A stretch of DNA of 42,892 nucleotides, from the NCBI GenBank assembly GCA_947166135.1, contig CAMVDB010000010.1, positions 1 through 42,892 of the forward strand, written 5' to 3'. Below the pieces are notes generated by a model. That model ran no database searches, was not told the origin of the DNA, and saw only the letters and a program-made list of their open reading frames with translations. A program made the position numbers and the translations under genes. Of the stretch, positions 1 to 8,065 are shown piece after piece. The DNA is from an uncultured Clostridia bacterium (GTDB lineage: Bacteria > Bacillota > Clostridia > Oscillospirales > Acutalibacteraceae). Within the stretch, counting starts at the first letter, position 1; the number at the start of each line of letters is the position of its first letter.

Positions 1-1295
1 TTGTCATTGATCAGGAAGTGCTCGGGCATATCGACCTTGTAGCCGTCCGCAAACTTGCGGGGATCGGTCATCACGCCGGTCAGCGCAGATACCGCGGCGA
101 CCTCGGGGGATACTAAGTAGATCTCGGCGTCCTTGGTTCCGCTTCTGCCGAGGAAGTTACGGTTGAAGGTACGCAGGGAAACGCCCTTGCTGTTGGGCGA
201 CTGACCCATGCCGATGCAGGGACCGCAGGCGCTCTCGAGGATCCTCGCGCCGGCGTCGATCAGGTCGGACAGCGCGCCGTTCTGAGCGAGCATGTTCAGT
301 ACCTGCTTGGAGCCGGGAGCGATCGCGAGCGATACGCTGTCAGCAACGGTCTTGCCCTTAAGGATATGCGCGACCTTCATCAGATCAGTGTAGCTGGAGT
401 TGGTGCAGGAGCCGATGCAGACCTGGTTGACGACCATACCCTCGAGTTCCTCGACGGATTTGACGGCGTCGGGGGAATGGGGGCAGGCAGCCAGCGGCTT
501 GAGCTCGTTTAAGTCGATGACGATATGCTCGTCATACTCAGCGTCGTCGTCAGCCTTCAACTCAGTGTATACGTCTGCTCTGTCCTGAGCCTTCAGGAAC
601 TCGAGCGTATTCTCGTCGGAGGGGAAGATCGAGGTGGTAGCGCCAAGCTCAGCGCCCATGTTGGTGATGGTTGCTCTCTGCGGAACGCTCAGGGTTTTGA
701 TACCCTCGCCGGTATACTCGATGATCTTGCCTACGCCGCCCTTGACGGACATGATGCGCAGTACCTCGAGGATGATATCCTTCGCGGAGACATTCTCCTG
801 TAATTCGCCCTTGAGTTCAACGTTGACGATCTTCGGCATGGTGATGTAGTACTCGCCGCCACCCATCGCGACAGCAACGTCCAGACCGCCCGCGCCGATT
901 GCCAGCATACCGATGCCGCCGCCGGTGGGGGTGTGGGAGTCGGAGCCGATCAGGGTCTTGCCCGGGATGCCGAAGCGCTCGAGGTGAACCTGATGACAGA
1001 TACCGTTGCCGGGACGGGAGAACCAGATGCCGTGCTTCTTACATACCGTCTGGATAAAGCGGTGATCGTCGGCGTTCTCAAAGCCGGTCTGCAGGGTGTT
1101 GTGGTCGATATAAGCGACCGATCGCTCGGTGCGTACGCGATCGATGCCCATCGCCTCAAATTCCAGATAAGCCATGGTGCCGGTCGCGTCCTGAGTCAGC
1201 GTCTGATCGATACGGATTCCGATGTCGGTACCCTTTTTCATCTCACCGGTGACAAGGTGAGCCTTAATGATTTTTTCTGCAAGTGTTAATCCCAT
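1..1295 (-). CDS. acnA: Aconitate hydratase (clostridial ~640-aa type), 3' end missing
   Basis: Isomerises citrate and isocitrate through cis-aconitate with a [4Fe-4S] cluster in the cytoplasm. I translated 431 codons from an ATG at 1295, which has a GGGAGG site about 8 bases upstream; the reading frame runs off the left window edge. Family signatures are clear: the substrate loop SDSHTPTGGG at residues 118-127, and the iron-sulfur ligands C297 (in CIGSCTNS) and C357/C360 (in ACGPCIG). The missing part would be the C-terminal swivel domain. Overall layout and length so far fit the shorter aconitase type of clostridia rather than 3-isopropylmalate dehydratase large subunit, though LeuC is the nearest alternative. 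It is divergent from typA and has its own promoter and a structured leader of about 130 bases. The gene symbol is a family-level guess. Confidence 0.9.
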   Translation of the reverse strand, partial: MGLTLAEKIIKAHLVTGEMKKGTDIGIRIDQTLTQDATGTMAYLEFEAMGIDRVRTERSVAYIDHNTLQTGFENADDHRFIQTVCKKHGIWFSRPGNGICHQVHLERFGIPGKTLIGSDSHTPTGGGIGMLAIGAGGLDVAVAMGGGEYYITMPKIVNVELKGELQENVSAKDIILEVLRIMSVKGGVGKIIEYTGEGIKTLSVPQRATITNMGAELGATTSIFPSDENTLEFLKAQDRADVYTELKADDDAEYDEHIVIDLNELKPLAACPHSPDAVKSVEELEGMVVNQVCIGSCTNSSYTDLMKVAHILKGKTVADSVSLAIAPGSKQVLNMLAQNGALSDLIDAGARILESACGPCIGMGQSPNSKGVSLRTFNRNFLGRSGTKDAEIYLVSPEVAAVSALTGVMTDPRKFADGYKVDMPEHFLIND

Positions 1296-1380
1296 AATTA
1301 ACAACCTCCCGTAAATTAGATTTCATCTATCCTGTAAAGCAGGAGGACGGTAGCGACCGCCGACCCGCCGGTGTTTCATC

Positions 1381-1418
1381 TTCGTTTATCGCGGCTCTGT
1401 GCGAGTCCGATTAACGAA
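1381..1418 (-). promoter_or_regulatory. Structured 5' leader hairpin of the aconitase transcript
   Basis: Within the aconitase leader TTCGTT (1381-1386) is complementary to AACGAA (1413-1418), with further partial pairing inside. A second small hairpin, CGGT-agcg-ACCG, lies at 1348-1359. I do not recognise a known riboswitch class. The 302-base gap 1296-1597 otherwise holds only this leader and the two divergent promoters. Confidence 0.3.
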
Positions 1419-1429
1419 AATACATAGTT

Positions 1430-1458
1430 ATTATACATGATTTTCCTTACAAAGTAAA
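1430..1458 (-). promoter_or_regulatory. Promoter of the aconitase gene
   Basis: Reading leftward, TTTACT (1458-1453), a 17-base spacer, then a perfect TATAAT (1435-1430). This is a sigma-A-type promoter about 135 bases before the start codon. Confidence 0.6.
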
Positions 1459-1527
1459 GCACATAATATTTTTTTCGATGTGATTTCTTTTTCGGTAAAT
1501 TTTCACATAGCATTGTACTGTCAATAG

Positions 1528-1536
1528 TGCTATAAT
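1528..1536 (+). promoter_or_regulatory. Extended -10 promoter of typA
   Basis: TGC followed directly by TATAAT forms an extended -10 element. No convincing -35 box lies at the right distance, which is common for extended -10 promoters. Transcription would start near 1543. Confidence 0.5.
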
Positions 1537-1597
1537 GATATGGTATTATAAGGAAGTCTGCGCCTGTGGCGCATATATGAAAAACAAGGTGATTCAA

Positions 1598-3418
1598 ATG
1601 TCAGAGAGAGAAAACCTGCGTAATATCGCGATCATCGCCCACGTTGACCACGGTAAGACCACCCTGGTCGATCAGTTGCTCCGCCAGAGCGGTATCTTTC
1701 GCTCGAACGAGGTCGTCAACGAGCGCGTCATGGATTCGAACGATCTGGAGCGTGAGCGCGGTATCACGATTTTGTCCAAGAATACTTCCGTCATGTACGG
1801 AGATACCAAGATCAATATCGTCGACACCCCCGGACATGCCGATTTCGGCGGCGAGGTAGAACGCATTTTGATGATGGTCGACGGCGTTCTGCTGCTTGTC
1901 GACGCTTTCGAGGGTTGTATGCCGCAGACCCGTTTCGTGCTGAAAAAGGCTTTGGGACTCGGTAAGAAGCCGCTGGTCGTCGTCAATAAGATCGACCGTG
2001 ACGGCGCCCGCCCCGAGGAAGTCATCGACGAGGTGCTCGATCTCTTTATCGAGCTCGGCGCCGATGATGATCAGCTTGAGTTCCCTGTCGTATATGCTTC
2101 CGCGAGAGAGGGTGTATCCTCCCTTGATCCGTATGAGATGACCCCTGATATGAAGCCGCTGTTCGAGGCGATCATCCGTGAGATCCCCGCTCCTCAAGGT
2201 GAGGTCGACGCGCCGCTCCAGCTGCTTGTCTCCAATATCGAATACGACGAATATGTCGGACGTATCGGTATCGGCAGAGTCGAGCGCGGACGCGTTAAGT
2301 CCGGTCAGCAGGCGGTTCTCTGCCATCAGGACGGCACCACCACTAACGTCAAGGTCAGTAAGCTTTATGAGTTTGAGGGATTGAAACGTGTGGAGTGTGA
2401 CGAAGCCGAGATGGGTGACATCGTCTGTGTATCCGGTATCGCGGATATCAACATCGGTGAGACGATCTGCGCTCCCGATCACATCGATCCGCTCCCGTTT
2501 GTCAAGATCGACGAGCCGACCGTTTCGATGAACTTTATCGTTAACAATTCTCCCTTCGCGGGCAGAGAGGGCAAGTACGTCACCTCCCGCAATATCCGTG
2601 ACAGACTGTTCAAGGAGGTCGAGACCAACGTCGCCCTGCGCGTGGAAGAGACCGACTCCGCCGATACCTTCAAGGTCAGCGGCAGAGGCGAGCTGCACCT
2701 GTCCATCCTGATTGAGACCATGCGCCGCGAGGGCTATGAGTTCCAGGTCAGCCGTCCGCAGGTCATCACCAAGATGATCGACGGCGTCCTCTGCGAGCCG
2801 ATCGAGTATTTGATGATCGAGGTGCCCGAGGCGTATGTCGGCGCTGTAATGGAGAAGCTCGGTTCCCGTAAGGCGGAGCTGATCAACATGGGTACGCGCG
2901 ACGGCGGCTCGACTCACATCGAGTTCCGCATCCCGTCCCGCGGTCTGATGGGTTATCGTCCCGAGTTCCTGACCGATACTAACGGTAACGGTATCATGAA
3001 CCACGTTTTCGATTCCTACGAGCCTTATAAGGGTGATATCGTCACCCGCCATCAGGGTTCGCTGATCGCGTTCGAGACCGGCGAGACCGTCACCTACGGC
3101 CTGTACGCCGCTCAGGAGCGCGGCAGACTCTTTGTCGGACCCGGCGTAGACGTCTACGAGGGTATGATCGTCGGCGCCTGCCCCAAGGCGGAGGATATCA
3201 CCGTCAACGTTTGTAAGAAGAAGCATATCACCAATACCCGCGCTTCGGGCTCCGATGACGCGTTAAAGCTCACGCCGCCCTCCATCCTCTCTCTCGAGCA
3301 GTGTCTGGAGTTCATCGCGGATGACGAGCTGGTCGAGGTCACTCCCGTCAGCATTCGTATGCGTAAGGAGATCCTCAGCAAGGAACAGCGCATGAAGCAC
3401 CAGTTCCGCAATAAATAA
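1598..3418 (+). CDS. typA: Ribosome-associated GTPase TypA/BipA
   Basis: Translational GTPase that binds the ribosome and assists subunit assembly and stress adaptation. The 606-residue length fits the family (600-615). G1 is AHVDHGKT (residues 14-21), G3 is DTPGH (76-80) and G4 is NKID (130-133); EF-G-like domains and the BipA C-terminal domain follow. The open frame extends upstream to 1535, but I chose the ATG at 1598 because AAGGTG sits 6 bases before it and the protein then begins [17 protein letters not shown], the usual family start. It is monocistronic, behind an extended -10 promoter. No U-tract terminator follows; a small hairpin at 3453-3466 lacks one on this strand. Very secure identification. 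Confidence 0.97.
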   Translation: MSERENLRNIAIIAHVDHGKTTLVDQLLRQSGIFRSNEVVNERVMDSNDLERERGITILSKNTSVMYGDTKINIVDTPGHADFGGEVERILMMVDGVLLLVDAFEGCMPQTRFVLKKALGLGKKPLVVVNKIDRDGARPEEVIDEVLDLFIELGADDDQLEFPVVYASAREGVSSLDPYEMTPDMKPLFEAIIREIPAPQGEVDAPLQLLVSNIEYDEYVGRIGIGRVERGRVKSGQQAVLCHQDGTTTNVKVSKLYEFEGLKRVECDEAEMGDIVCVSGIADINIGETICAPDHIDPLPFVKIDEPTVSMNFIVNNSPFAGREGKYVTSRNIRDRLFKEVETNVALRVEETDSADTFKVSGRGELHLSILIETMRREGYEFQVSRPQVITKMIDGVLCEPIEYLMIEVPEAYVGAVMEKLGSRKAELINMGTRDGGSTHIEFRIPSRGLMGYRPEFLTDTNGNGIMNHVFDSYEPYKGDIVTRHQGSLIAFETGETVTYGLYAAQERGRLFVGPGVDVYEGMIVGACPKAEDITVNVCKKKHITNTRASGSDDALKLTPPSILSLEQCLEFIADDELVEVTPVSIRMRKEILSKEQRMKHQFRNK

Positions 3419-3492
3419 TTTTGGTCAGTAATTATTGATAAAAAAATCTTTCGGGCACGGGTGCCCTGCACATACCCCTAAACCCAGTTTAC

Positions 3493-4380
3493 ATGAATTA
3501 CATTATTCTTGATCTTGAATTTAACGGCGCGTATTCCAAACACAGACATCGCTTTGTTAATGAAATCATCGAGTTTGGTGCCGTTAAATGTGACGAACAA
3601 TTAAATATCATCGATACTTTCTCCGAACTGGTCACACCGCAGATCAGCAAGAAGCTCAATTCGCACGTGTCCGCTTTGACGCACATCACGATCGACGAGC
3701 TCAAAGAGAGCCACAATACCTTCTCTCATGTCTGCTCGAAGTTTCGTAAGTTCCTCGGCGACGGCGTTCTGCTCACGTGGAGCAACAGCGATATCCTTGT
3801 ATTGATGGAGAACTACCGTTATTTCTTCGGAAATGACAAGATCTCCTTTTTGCAGTATTATGTGAATCTGCAGAAGTACTGCGAGCGCGCTTTGAACTAC
3901 ACCGACCGCCATCACCAGATGGGTCTGTCCGCGTGTGCTGAGGCGATCGGTCTTACCTTTGAGGAGGGGAAGCTCCACCGTGCGTATCAGGATGCGGAAC
4001 TCTCCGCCACATGCTTTAAGGCGCTGTATAACGAGGAGCTGTTGAAGGAGTTCATCTATCGTTGTGATGATGACTTCTACAGCAGGGTCACCTTCAAGAA
4101 CTATAATATCTGTGATTTGAAGGATTCCGGAGTCGACAGACACCAGATGTACTTCAACTGCGAGCAGTGCGGTAGACGTGCCTTCAGGCGCAGCAAATGG
4201 CGTTTGAAGAATCGCAGCTTCCGCGCGAACTTCCGCTGTTTGAGATGTGGCAAAGATTTCGAGGGTCGTATCGTGTTCAAGCGGTGCTACGATCATGTCG
4301 AAGTCATCAAAAAGACCGCTGAGATCCCGCCTAAGGAATCCCGCAGACAGAAATCGGAGAAGAACAGTACTGAACAATAA
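3493..4380 (+). CDS. DEDDh 3'-5' exonuclease (DnaQ/RNase T fold) with zinc ribbon
   Basis: Predicted metal-dependent 3'-5' exonuclease of the DnaQ superfamily, 295 residues. Exo I is D7 and E9 in LDLEFNG, Exo II is D100 in WSNSD, and Exo III is H162 and D167 in HRAYQD, so all five catalytic positions are present. Beyond the nuclease domain (about 1-180) lies a four-cysteine zinc ribbon, C223-x2-C226 and C249-x2-C252, in a very basic segment that probably binds nucleic acid. The substrate (DNA or RNA) cannot be told from sequence. The start is placed at the ATG where the first beta strand begins; no good Shine-Dalgarno precedes it, so translation may be weak. The gene is followed by a terminator at 4390. 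Confidence 0.85.
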   Translation: MNYIILDLEFNGAYSKHRHRFVNEIIEFGAVKCDEQLNIIDTFSELVTPQISKKLNSHVSALTHITIDELKESHNTFSHVCSKFRKFLGDGVLLTWSNSDILVLMENYRYFFGNDKISFLQYYVNLQKYCERALNYTDRHHQMGLSACAEAIGLTFEEGKLHRAYQDAELSATCFKALYNEELLKEFIYRCDDDFYSRVTFKNYNICDLKDSGVDRHQMYFNCEQCGRRAFRRSKWRLKNRSFRANFRCLRCGKDFEGRIVFKRCYDHVEVIKKTAEIPPKESRRQKSEKNSTEQ

Positions 4381-4389
4381 TATCAATCG

Positions 4390-4422
4390 TCGGCGATTTT
4401 TCGGAATCGCTGATATTCTTTT
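4390..4422 (+). terminator. Intrinsic terminator after the exonuclease gene
   Basis: TCGGCGATT (4390-4398) pairs with AATCGCTGA (4405-4413), including one G-U pair, across a 6-base loop. It is followed by TATTCTTTT. Confidence 0.65.
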
Positions 4423-4454
4423 GAAAATATTTCGAACAAATATTCTAAAATCGC

Positions 4455-4483
4455 TTGCTTTATCTGTATTTCTATGGTAAAAT
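4455..4483 (+). promoter_or_regulatory. Promoter of the small-protein/sigma-like bicistron
   Basis: TTGCTT (4455-4460), a 17-base spacer, TAAAAT (4478-4483), with TGG directly before the -10 as an extended element. The transcript has a leader of about 110 bases. Confidence 0.7.
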
Positions 4484-4600
4484 AGAAGTATCGAAAGGGA
4501 GAATGATGCTAAATCCCTGCCGATAATGAGCGAGCCCCATGCTCAGTGAATACGTCCGGTTATACATTTTTGCAATGAAGTTGAGCGAAAGGAATCTAAA

Positions 4601-4822
4601 ATGAATTATCTTGAATGGGCACAGGAGTATCGTGAGAATGCTTCCCGTGTACAAGCCGTGATTGAGAAGAAGAAAGCTCTTTTGAACGATCGAAACCTGA
4701 CCGCCGATATGCGTAAGCAGATCAGCGACGCGATAATCTCCTACCGGGTGATCTATCGCGAATTGCTAAAGACCGCCGAGCTGTTGAGCAGTCGAGCTCA
4801 GGAGCACAGCGATGCGGCATGA
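4601..4822 (+). CDS. Small helical protein of unknown function, partner of a sigma-like gene
   Basis: 73 residues, charged, rich in E, R, K, A and L, and predicted by eye to be almost entirely alpha-helical. There is no signal peptide, membrane segment or cysteine motif. I do not recognise the family. A GAAAGGA-type site lies just before the ATG. The stop codon overlaps the start of the next gene (4812) by 11 bases, so the two are almost certainly co-translated. An isolated transcription unit bounded by its own promoter and a strong terminator suggests the two proteins act together; an accessory or antagonist of the sigma-like protein is a possibility, but that is inference. Confidence 0.6.
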   Translation: MNYLEWAQEYRENASRVQAVIEKKKALLNDRNLTADMRKQISDAIISYRVIYRELLKTAELLSSRAQEHSDAA

Positions 4823-5108
4823 GCGTATGTACTTGACGGATGAAAGCAGTGATCTGATCGCCTTTCATCTTTATCAGCAGGGCTCTACCAACCGCCCCGA
4901 GCGCGAGCGTATGCGCAGGATCCTGCTTCGCGCGATCCGCCATGAGCTGACCGACCGCCAGCGCAGCTGCCTGACGATGTATTATTTGGAAGGTATCAAG
5001 ATGAAGGACATTGCAAAGACGATGGGTCTTTCTAAATCCACAGTCTCTCGACATATCAGCGCCGCTACGCGAAAGCTGAGGAAGGTCGCCTCATACTATC
5101 AACGCTAA
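4812..5108 (+). CDS. Sigma-70 region-4-like DNA-binding protein
   Basis: 98 residues. The C-terminal half carries a helix-turn-helix of the sigma region 4 type: LTDRQRSCLTMYYLEGI, then MKDIAKTMGLSKSTVSRHI, then a basic tail ATRKLRKV. No region 2 is present, so it cannot by itself act as a complete sigma factor. It resembles the small sigma-like regulators found in clostridia and in mobile elements. The ATG at 4812 has AGGAG 7 bases upstream, inside the previous gene; an in-frame ATG at 4827 is an alternative. Likely role: transcription regulator coupled to the 73-residue partner. The target is unknown. Confidence 0.75.
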   Translation: MRHERMYLTDESSDLIAFHLYQQGSTNRPERERMRRILLRAIRHELTDRQRSCLTMYYLEGIKMKDIAKTMGLSKSTVSRHISAATRKLRKVASYYQR

Positions 5109-5122
5109 AATTGAATAAAAAG

Positions 5123-5149
5123 TGCCCGTCATAGCCGACGGGCATTTTT
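5123..5149. terminator. Bidirectional terminator between convergent genes
   Basis: TGCCCGTC (5123-5130) pairs with GACGGGCA (5137-5144). It is preceded by an A-run and followed by TTTTTG, so it works in both directions: for the sigma-like gene (+) and for the membrane protein gene ending at 5157 (-). Confidence 0.85.
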
Positions 5150-5156
5150 GTGTCTA

Positions 5157-6782
5157 TTATTCTGTTTCAACGGGTGCCTTTTCGGTTTCCTTGTTTAGCT
5201 TGCTTTTTATTTTCTTAAATAGAAAATAAAAAGCTTTGGTGCTTTCAATCATCCCGTAAGCCGCGAGAGGGATGAGGAAGATAAAGTAGGGCAGCATATA
5301 CTGACTTTTTGCTTCGAACAGCGTATGGTAGAGGATGCCGCCTGTGACTGACAGCGGTAGGATCAGCGTCTGCGGACAGAGCGTTCTTCGCAGGATCAGC
5401 CATATCATTCCCGCTGTTGCAAACAGCAGAGTCATCATGTTGAAGTAGTGGAACCAGTTGTCTAGCAGGAGCTTCAAGCCGCCGGTATACGCGGAGTCAA
5501 CGATAGGGGACAGCTTCTCGTTCGTCGGAATATTATGTTCTCTGACTTGACTGAGCCATATAGACTGGAAGGTAGGCTCGTTGATCTGACTGAGCAGCTT
5601 TTCCTTGAAGAACTCAACGGTACGACGGGACGCGGATAAGCTTTGCATCCGTTCCTTGATACCGAGCTTCGCGGACTCGTCCGCCGCATTCATATCCATA
5701 TTTGAGCCTAAGAGCGTGTTGAAGTCTACCGCGTTATACCAGCCCGGCGCCATGCCGGATTCGCTGATACCCGCGTAGCGCTTGACGGTTGATGACAGAT
5801 GGGTATCGAGCTTGCCGCCGCTTGCGCTTCTGTAGCCCGCGACAACAAGCTTCTGTGCGCCGAAGGCACAGAGTACCATCAGCGCCGCCATCGCGATCGA
5901 GAGCCACTTCTTCTTGTCGACCGCATGAAGCACCAGCGCGATGCATACCGCGATCAGGATCACCATGTATTCGGGGCGGAGTATATAGCCTAGAATCGCC
6001 GTCAATATGCCGAGTCCTGCGTACAGCAGCTTGTTCTCCTTCATGAAGCGGAGTGCGAAAAAGATCGCCCATACGATGAACGCCAAGCCGATCAGATAGC
6101 TGTAGACGTAGGTCGTGATGAACATCGGCTGCAGGCACAGCGTCAGCAGAATCGCACTCAGGTTCGTCACCGAAGGACGGTCGAAAGCGTGCTTGACGAT
6201 CAGCACCAATCCGAGATACACAGCGTCCAGCGCGATCACATTGATGACCTGGAATACCAGCGCACTCGTTCCGCTGCCGAAAACGGTATAGAACAACTGC
6301 GTGAACAAGACAAAACCCAGTTCATTCGGGTAAAAATCAAAATAACTGTGATTACCGTAGCTTGCGCCCGAATTGACCAAATTGCCGAAGTTCCCTTGTG
6401 AAGCGTCCTTCGCGGTATTCAGCAGGGTCATACTGTCGCCCGACGGTACCGATTGCACCAGGTTCACCCACGCGAGCGACAGCACCGTCGTGAACAGCAG
6501 CATCACCCCGACGATAAAGCGGGTGTTGAGTCTGCTGATCTCAATGTGTTTCCGCATCATCGCGAGAGCCGTCATGATGCTCAGTCCGATCAGCGCCAGA
6601 TTGGTGAATATCAGATCGCTGTCAAAGGTGATCCGCTCGCTGTAGGGGTTGGCGGGGTCGATATGGCTGGTCTGTACGATGCTCCCGACCGTGATGATCG
6701 CGTATAGAAGCGCCAGCAGGTACACGGCGACCGAGGAGCAGATACGGATGACCTTGTTTTTGGTGTAGAGTGAGTTTTCCAC
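5157..6782 (-). CDS. Polytopic GT-C-type glycosyltransferase-like membrane protein
   Basis: 541 residues with about 11-13 hydrophobic segments, a short cytoplasmic N-terminus and a charged C-terminal tail (KKIKSKLNKETEKAPVETE). An extracytoplasmic loop early in the chain holds acidic residues (SGDS near 115 and FDFYPNELG near 150), as in GT39/GT83-like enzymes that move sugars from lipid-phosphate donors. Donor and acceptor are unknown. The start is a GTG at 6782 with AGGAG 6 bases upstream. A second extracytoplasmic region spans roughly residues 315-420. It lies 77 bases downstream of the small cysteine protein gene and may share its transcript. Confident as a membrane protein, less so for activity. 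Confidence 0.7.
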   Translation of the reverse strand: MENSLYTKNKVIRICSSVAVYLLALLYAIITVGSIVQTSHIDPANPYSERITFDSDLIFTNLALIGLSIMTALAMMRKHIEISRLNTRFIVGVMLLFTTVLSLAWVNLVQSVPSGDSMTLLNTAKDASQGNFGNLVNSGASYGNHSYFDFYPNELGFVLFTQLFYTVFGSGTSALVFQVINVIALDAVYLGLVLIVKHAFDRPSVTNLSAILLTLCLQPMFITTYVYSYLIGLAFIVWAIFFALRFMKENKLLYAGLGILTAILGYILRPEYMVILIAVCIALVLHAVDKKKWLSIAMAALMVLCAFGAQKLVVAGYRSASGGKLDTHLSSTVKRYAGISESGMAPGWYNAVDFNTLLGSNMDMNAADESAKLGIKERMQSLSASRRTVEFFKEKLLSQINEPTFQSIWLSQVREHNIPTNEKLSPIVDSAYTGGLKLLLDNWFHYFNMMTLLFATAGMIWLILRRTLCPQTLILPLSVTGGILYHTLFEAKSQYMLPYFIFLIPLAAYGMIESTKAFYFLFKKIKSKLNKETEKAPVETE

Positions 6783-6859
6783 CGTGATCTCCTTATGTTA
6801 TTCGTTATTGTGAGGCTCTGCATAAGCTGAAATGATTCGAGCCATGAGAGCTTGTTCGC

Positions 6860-7066
6860 TTACAGCTCGAAGTCCTCTTTGGAAAAGCTTTTCAGGGGAG
6901 CCATCCCCTTAGGCTCGCGCATGATGGGATTGTACTTGAATTTGCTGCACTTGCCGTTCTTCAGGCTTTTGTTCTTGGTGCAGTACTGTGATTCACCCTC
7001 GGTTTTAGAATGTTCGCAGTACACGCACGACACGGCTATATTATTTCCAAACAGTTTCTTTTTCAT
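6860..7066 (-). CDS. Small four-cysteine (probably zinc-binding) clostridial protein
   Basis: 68 residues with C14-x2-C17, C29 and C40, spacing that suggests one bound zinc, followed by a basic stretch with YNPIMREP and the end FSKEDFEL. From memory, short clostridial proteins with this Cys pattern and a similar C-terminal ending are widespread; their function is unknown. GGTG lies 5 bases before the ATG. Its promoter (7151-7179) is back to back with that of pgeF and uses the same -35 hexamer, so the two may be expressed in balance. Confidence 0.7.
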   Translation of the reverse strand: MKKKLFGNNIAVSCVYCEHSKTEGESQYCTKNKSLKNGKCSKFKYNPIMREPKGMAPLKSFSKEDFEL

Positions 7067-7150
7067 AATATCACCATCATAATTAATCAGTATATCTCAC
7101 AGCCCGAAAAAATTGTTTAAGCTGTGGCGGTTTTGACCTGTCTGTATCTC

Positions 7151-7179
7151 AGTATACCATCTGTTTTTGACTATTGCAA
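7151..7179 (-). promoter_or_regulatory. Leftward promoter of the four-cysteine protein gene
   Basis: TTGCAA (7179-7174), a 17-base spacer, TATACT (7156-7151), with TGG before the -10. The -35 box is palindromic and is also the -35 of the rightward promoter. Confidence 0.65.
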
Positions 7180-7202
7180 GATGTTCGTGAACGTAGTATA
7201 AT
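7174..7202 (+). promoter_or_regulatory. Rightward promoter of pgeF
   Basis: TTGCAA (7174-7179), a 17-base spacer and a perfect TATAAT (7197-7202), 29 bases before the start codon. Confidence 0.8.
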
Positions 7203-7231
7203 AACAGCAACTTTAAAAAACAGGTGATGTA

Positions 7232-8062
7232 ATGACTTTTCGATCCGATGTGTTCACCCTCAATGACCGTGAGGGCGTTTCTTATTTGACATACGACAGC
7301 CTCAGCGCCATTCCCTTTATCCGTCATGCCTTTTCAACAAAGATTGGGGAGGGTACCCGTACTATCCACCCGATGGATATGAGCTTTGATCATGACGATC
7401 CCGAGGCGGTCACCGAGAATTATAAGATGTTTTGCAAGGCGGCGGGCTTAGATTTCAACTCGCTGGTCGCGTCCTCTCAGGATCATCATACCTTCGTCAG
7501 GGTGTGTACCTCCGCCGAGAAGGGTATCGGAATCTACCGTGCGAAGGATATCGAGAGCGTCGACGGCCTCGTGACCATCGAGCCGGGCGTGACGTTATGC
7601 ACCTACTATGCCGACTGCACACCGCTGTTCTTTGTCGATACCGCGACCCACGCGATCGGTCTGGCGCACGCCGGATGGCGCGGTACCGTCGGCAGGATCG
7701 CCGAGAAGGTCATCCGAACCATGACCGACAGCTTCGGTACCGATCCCGCCGATCTTGTCTGTGCGGTCGGTCCGAATATCTCCGTCTGCTGTTATGAGGT
7801 CGATGAGCCGTGCGCGAAGGAGTTTTACGCGCTCGGCCTTGATTCCGATAAGTTCGTATTTCCCAAGGACGGCGGTAAGTACATGGTCGATATGCTCGAG
7901 TGCAACCGCCAGATCCTGGTGTCCTGCGGCGTAAAGCCCGGGAATATCACCTTGAGCGACGTCTGTACACAGCACAACAGTGATCTGCTCTGGAGCCATC
8001 GCGCTACCAAGGGCGACCGCGGTACGATGTGCGCCATGCTCAGGATCAATCCGGAAAAGTGA
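7232..8062 (+). CDS. pgeF: Peptidoglycan editing factor / multicopper-type purine nucleoside phosphorylase (YlmD/YfiH family)
   Basis: 276-residue member of the laccase-domain family. These enzymes bind zinc and act on purine nucleosides; the E. coli homologue also guards peptidoglycan precursor composition. Signatures are the N-terminal FSTKIGEGT (34-42), the histidine cluster near H85/H86, C129 in YADCTP and H146 in HAGWRGT. AGGTG lies 5 bases before the ATG. It is transcribed alone from a strong promoter and converges on the pseudouridine synthase gene, with only 3 bases between the two stop codons. In other Firmicutes the homologue ylmD lies near cell-division genes; that context is absent here. 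Which of the proposed activities matters in this organism is not visible. Confidence 0.92.
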   Translation: MTFRSDVFTLNDREGVSYLTYDSLSAIPFIRHAFSTKIGEGTRTIHPMDMSFDHDDPEAVTENYKMFCKAAGLDFNSLVASSQDHHTFVRVCTSAEKGIGIYRAKDIESVDGLVTIEPGVTLCTYYADCTPLFFVDTATHAIGLAHAGWRGTVGRIAEKVIRTMTDSFGTDPADLVCAVGPNISVCCYEVDEPCAKEFYALGLDSDKFVFPKDGGKYMVDMLECNRQILVSCGVKPGNITLSDVCTQHNSDLLWSHRATKGDRGTMCAMLRINPEK

Positions 8063-8065
8063 TCA

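Noticed and set aside
1601..3226. 541-codon open frame on the minus strand
   Set aside because: It lies exactly antisense to typA, has no family motif or ribosome site, and arises from the GC-rich codon pattern.
3453..3466. Hairpin GGGCA-CGGG-TGCCC as typA terminator
   Set aside because: No T-run follows on the plus strand. The T-run is on the other side, where no gene would use it.
4503..4526. Seven-codon upstream ORF in the sigma-like leader
   Set aside because: The GGGAG site is only 1-4 bases from the candidate ATGs and the peptide is too short to judge.
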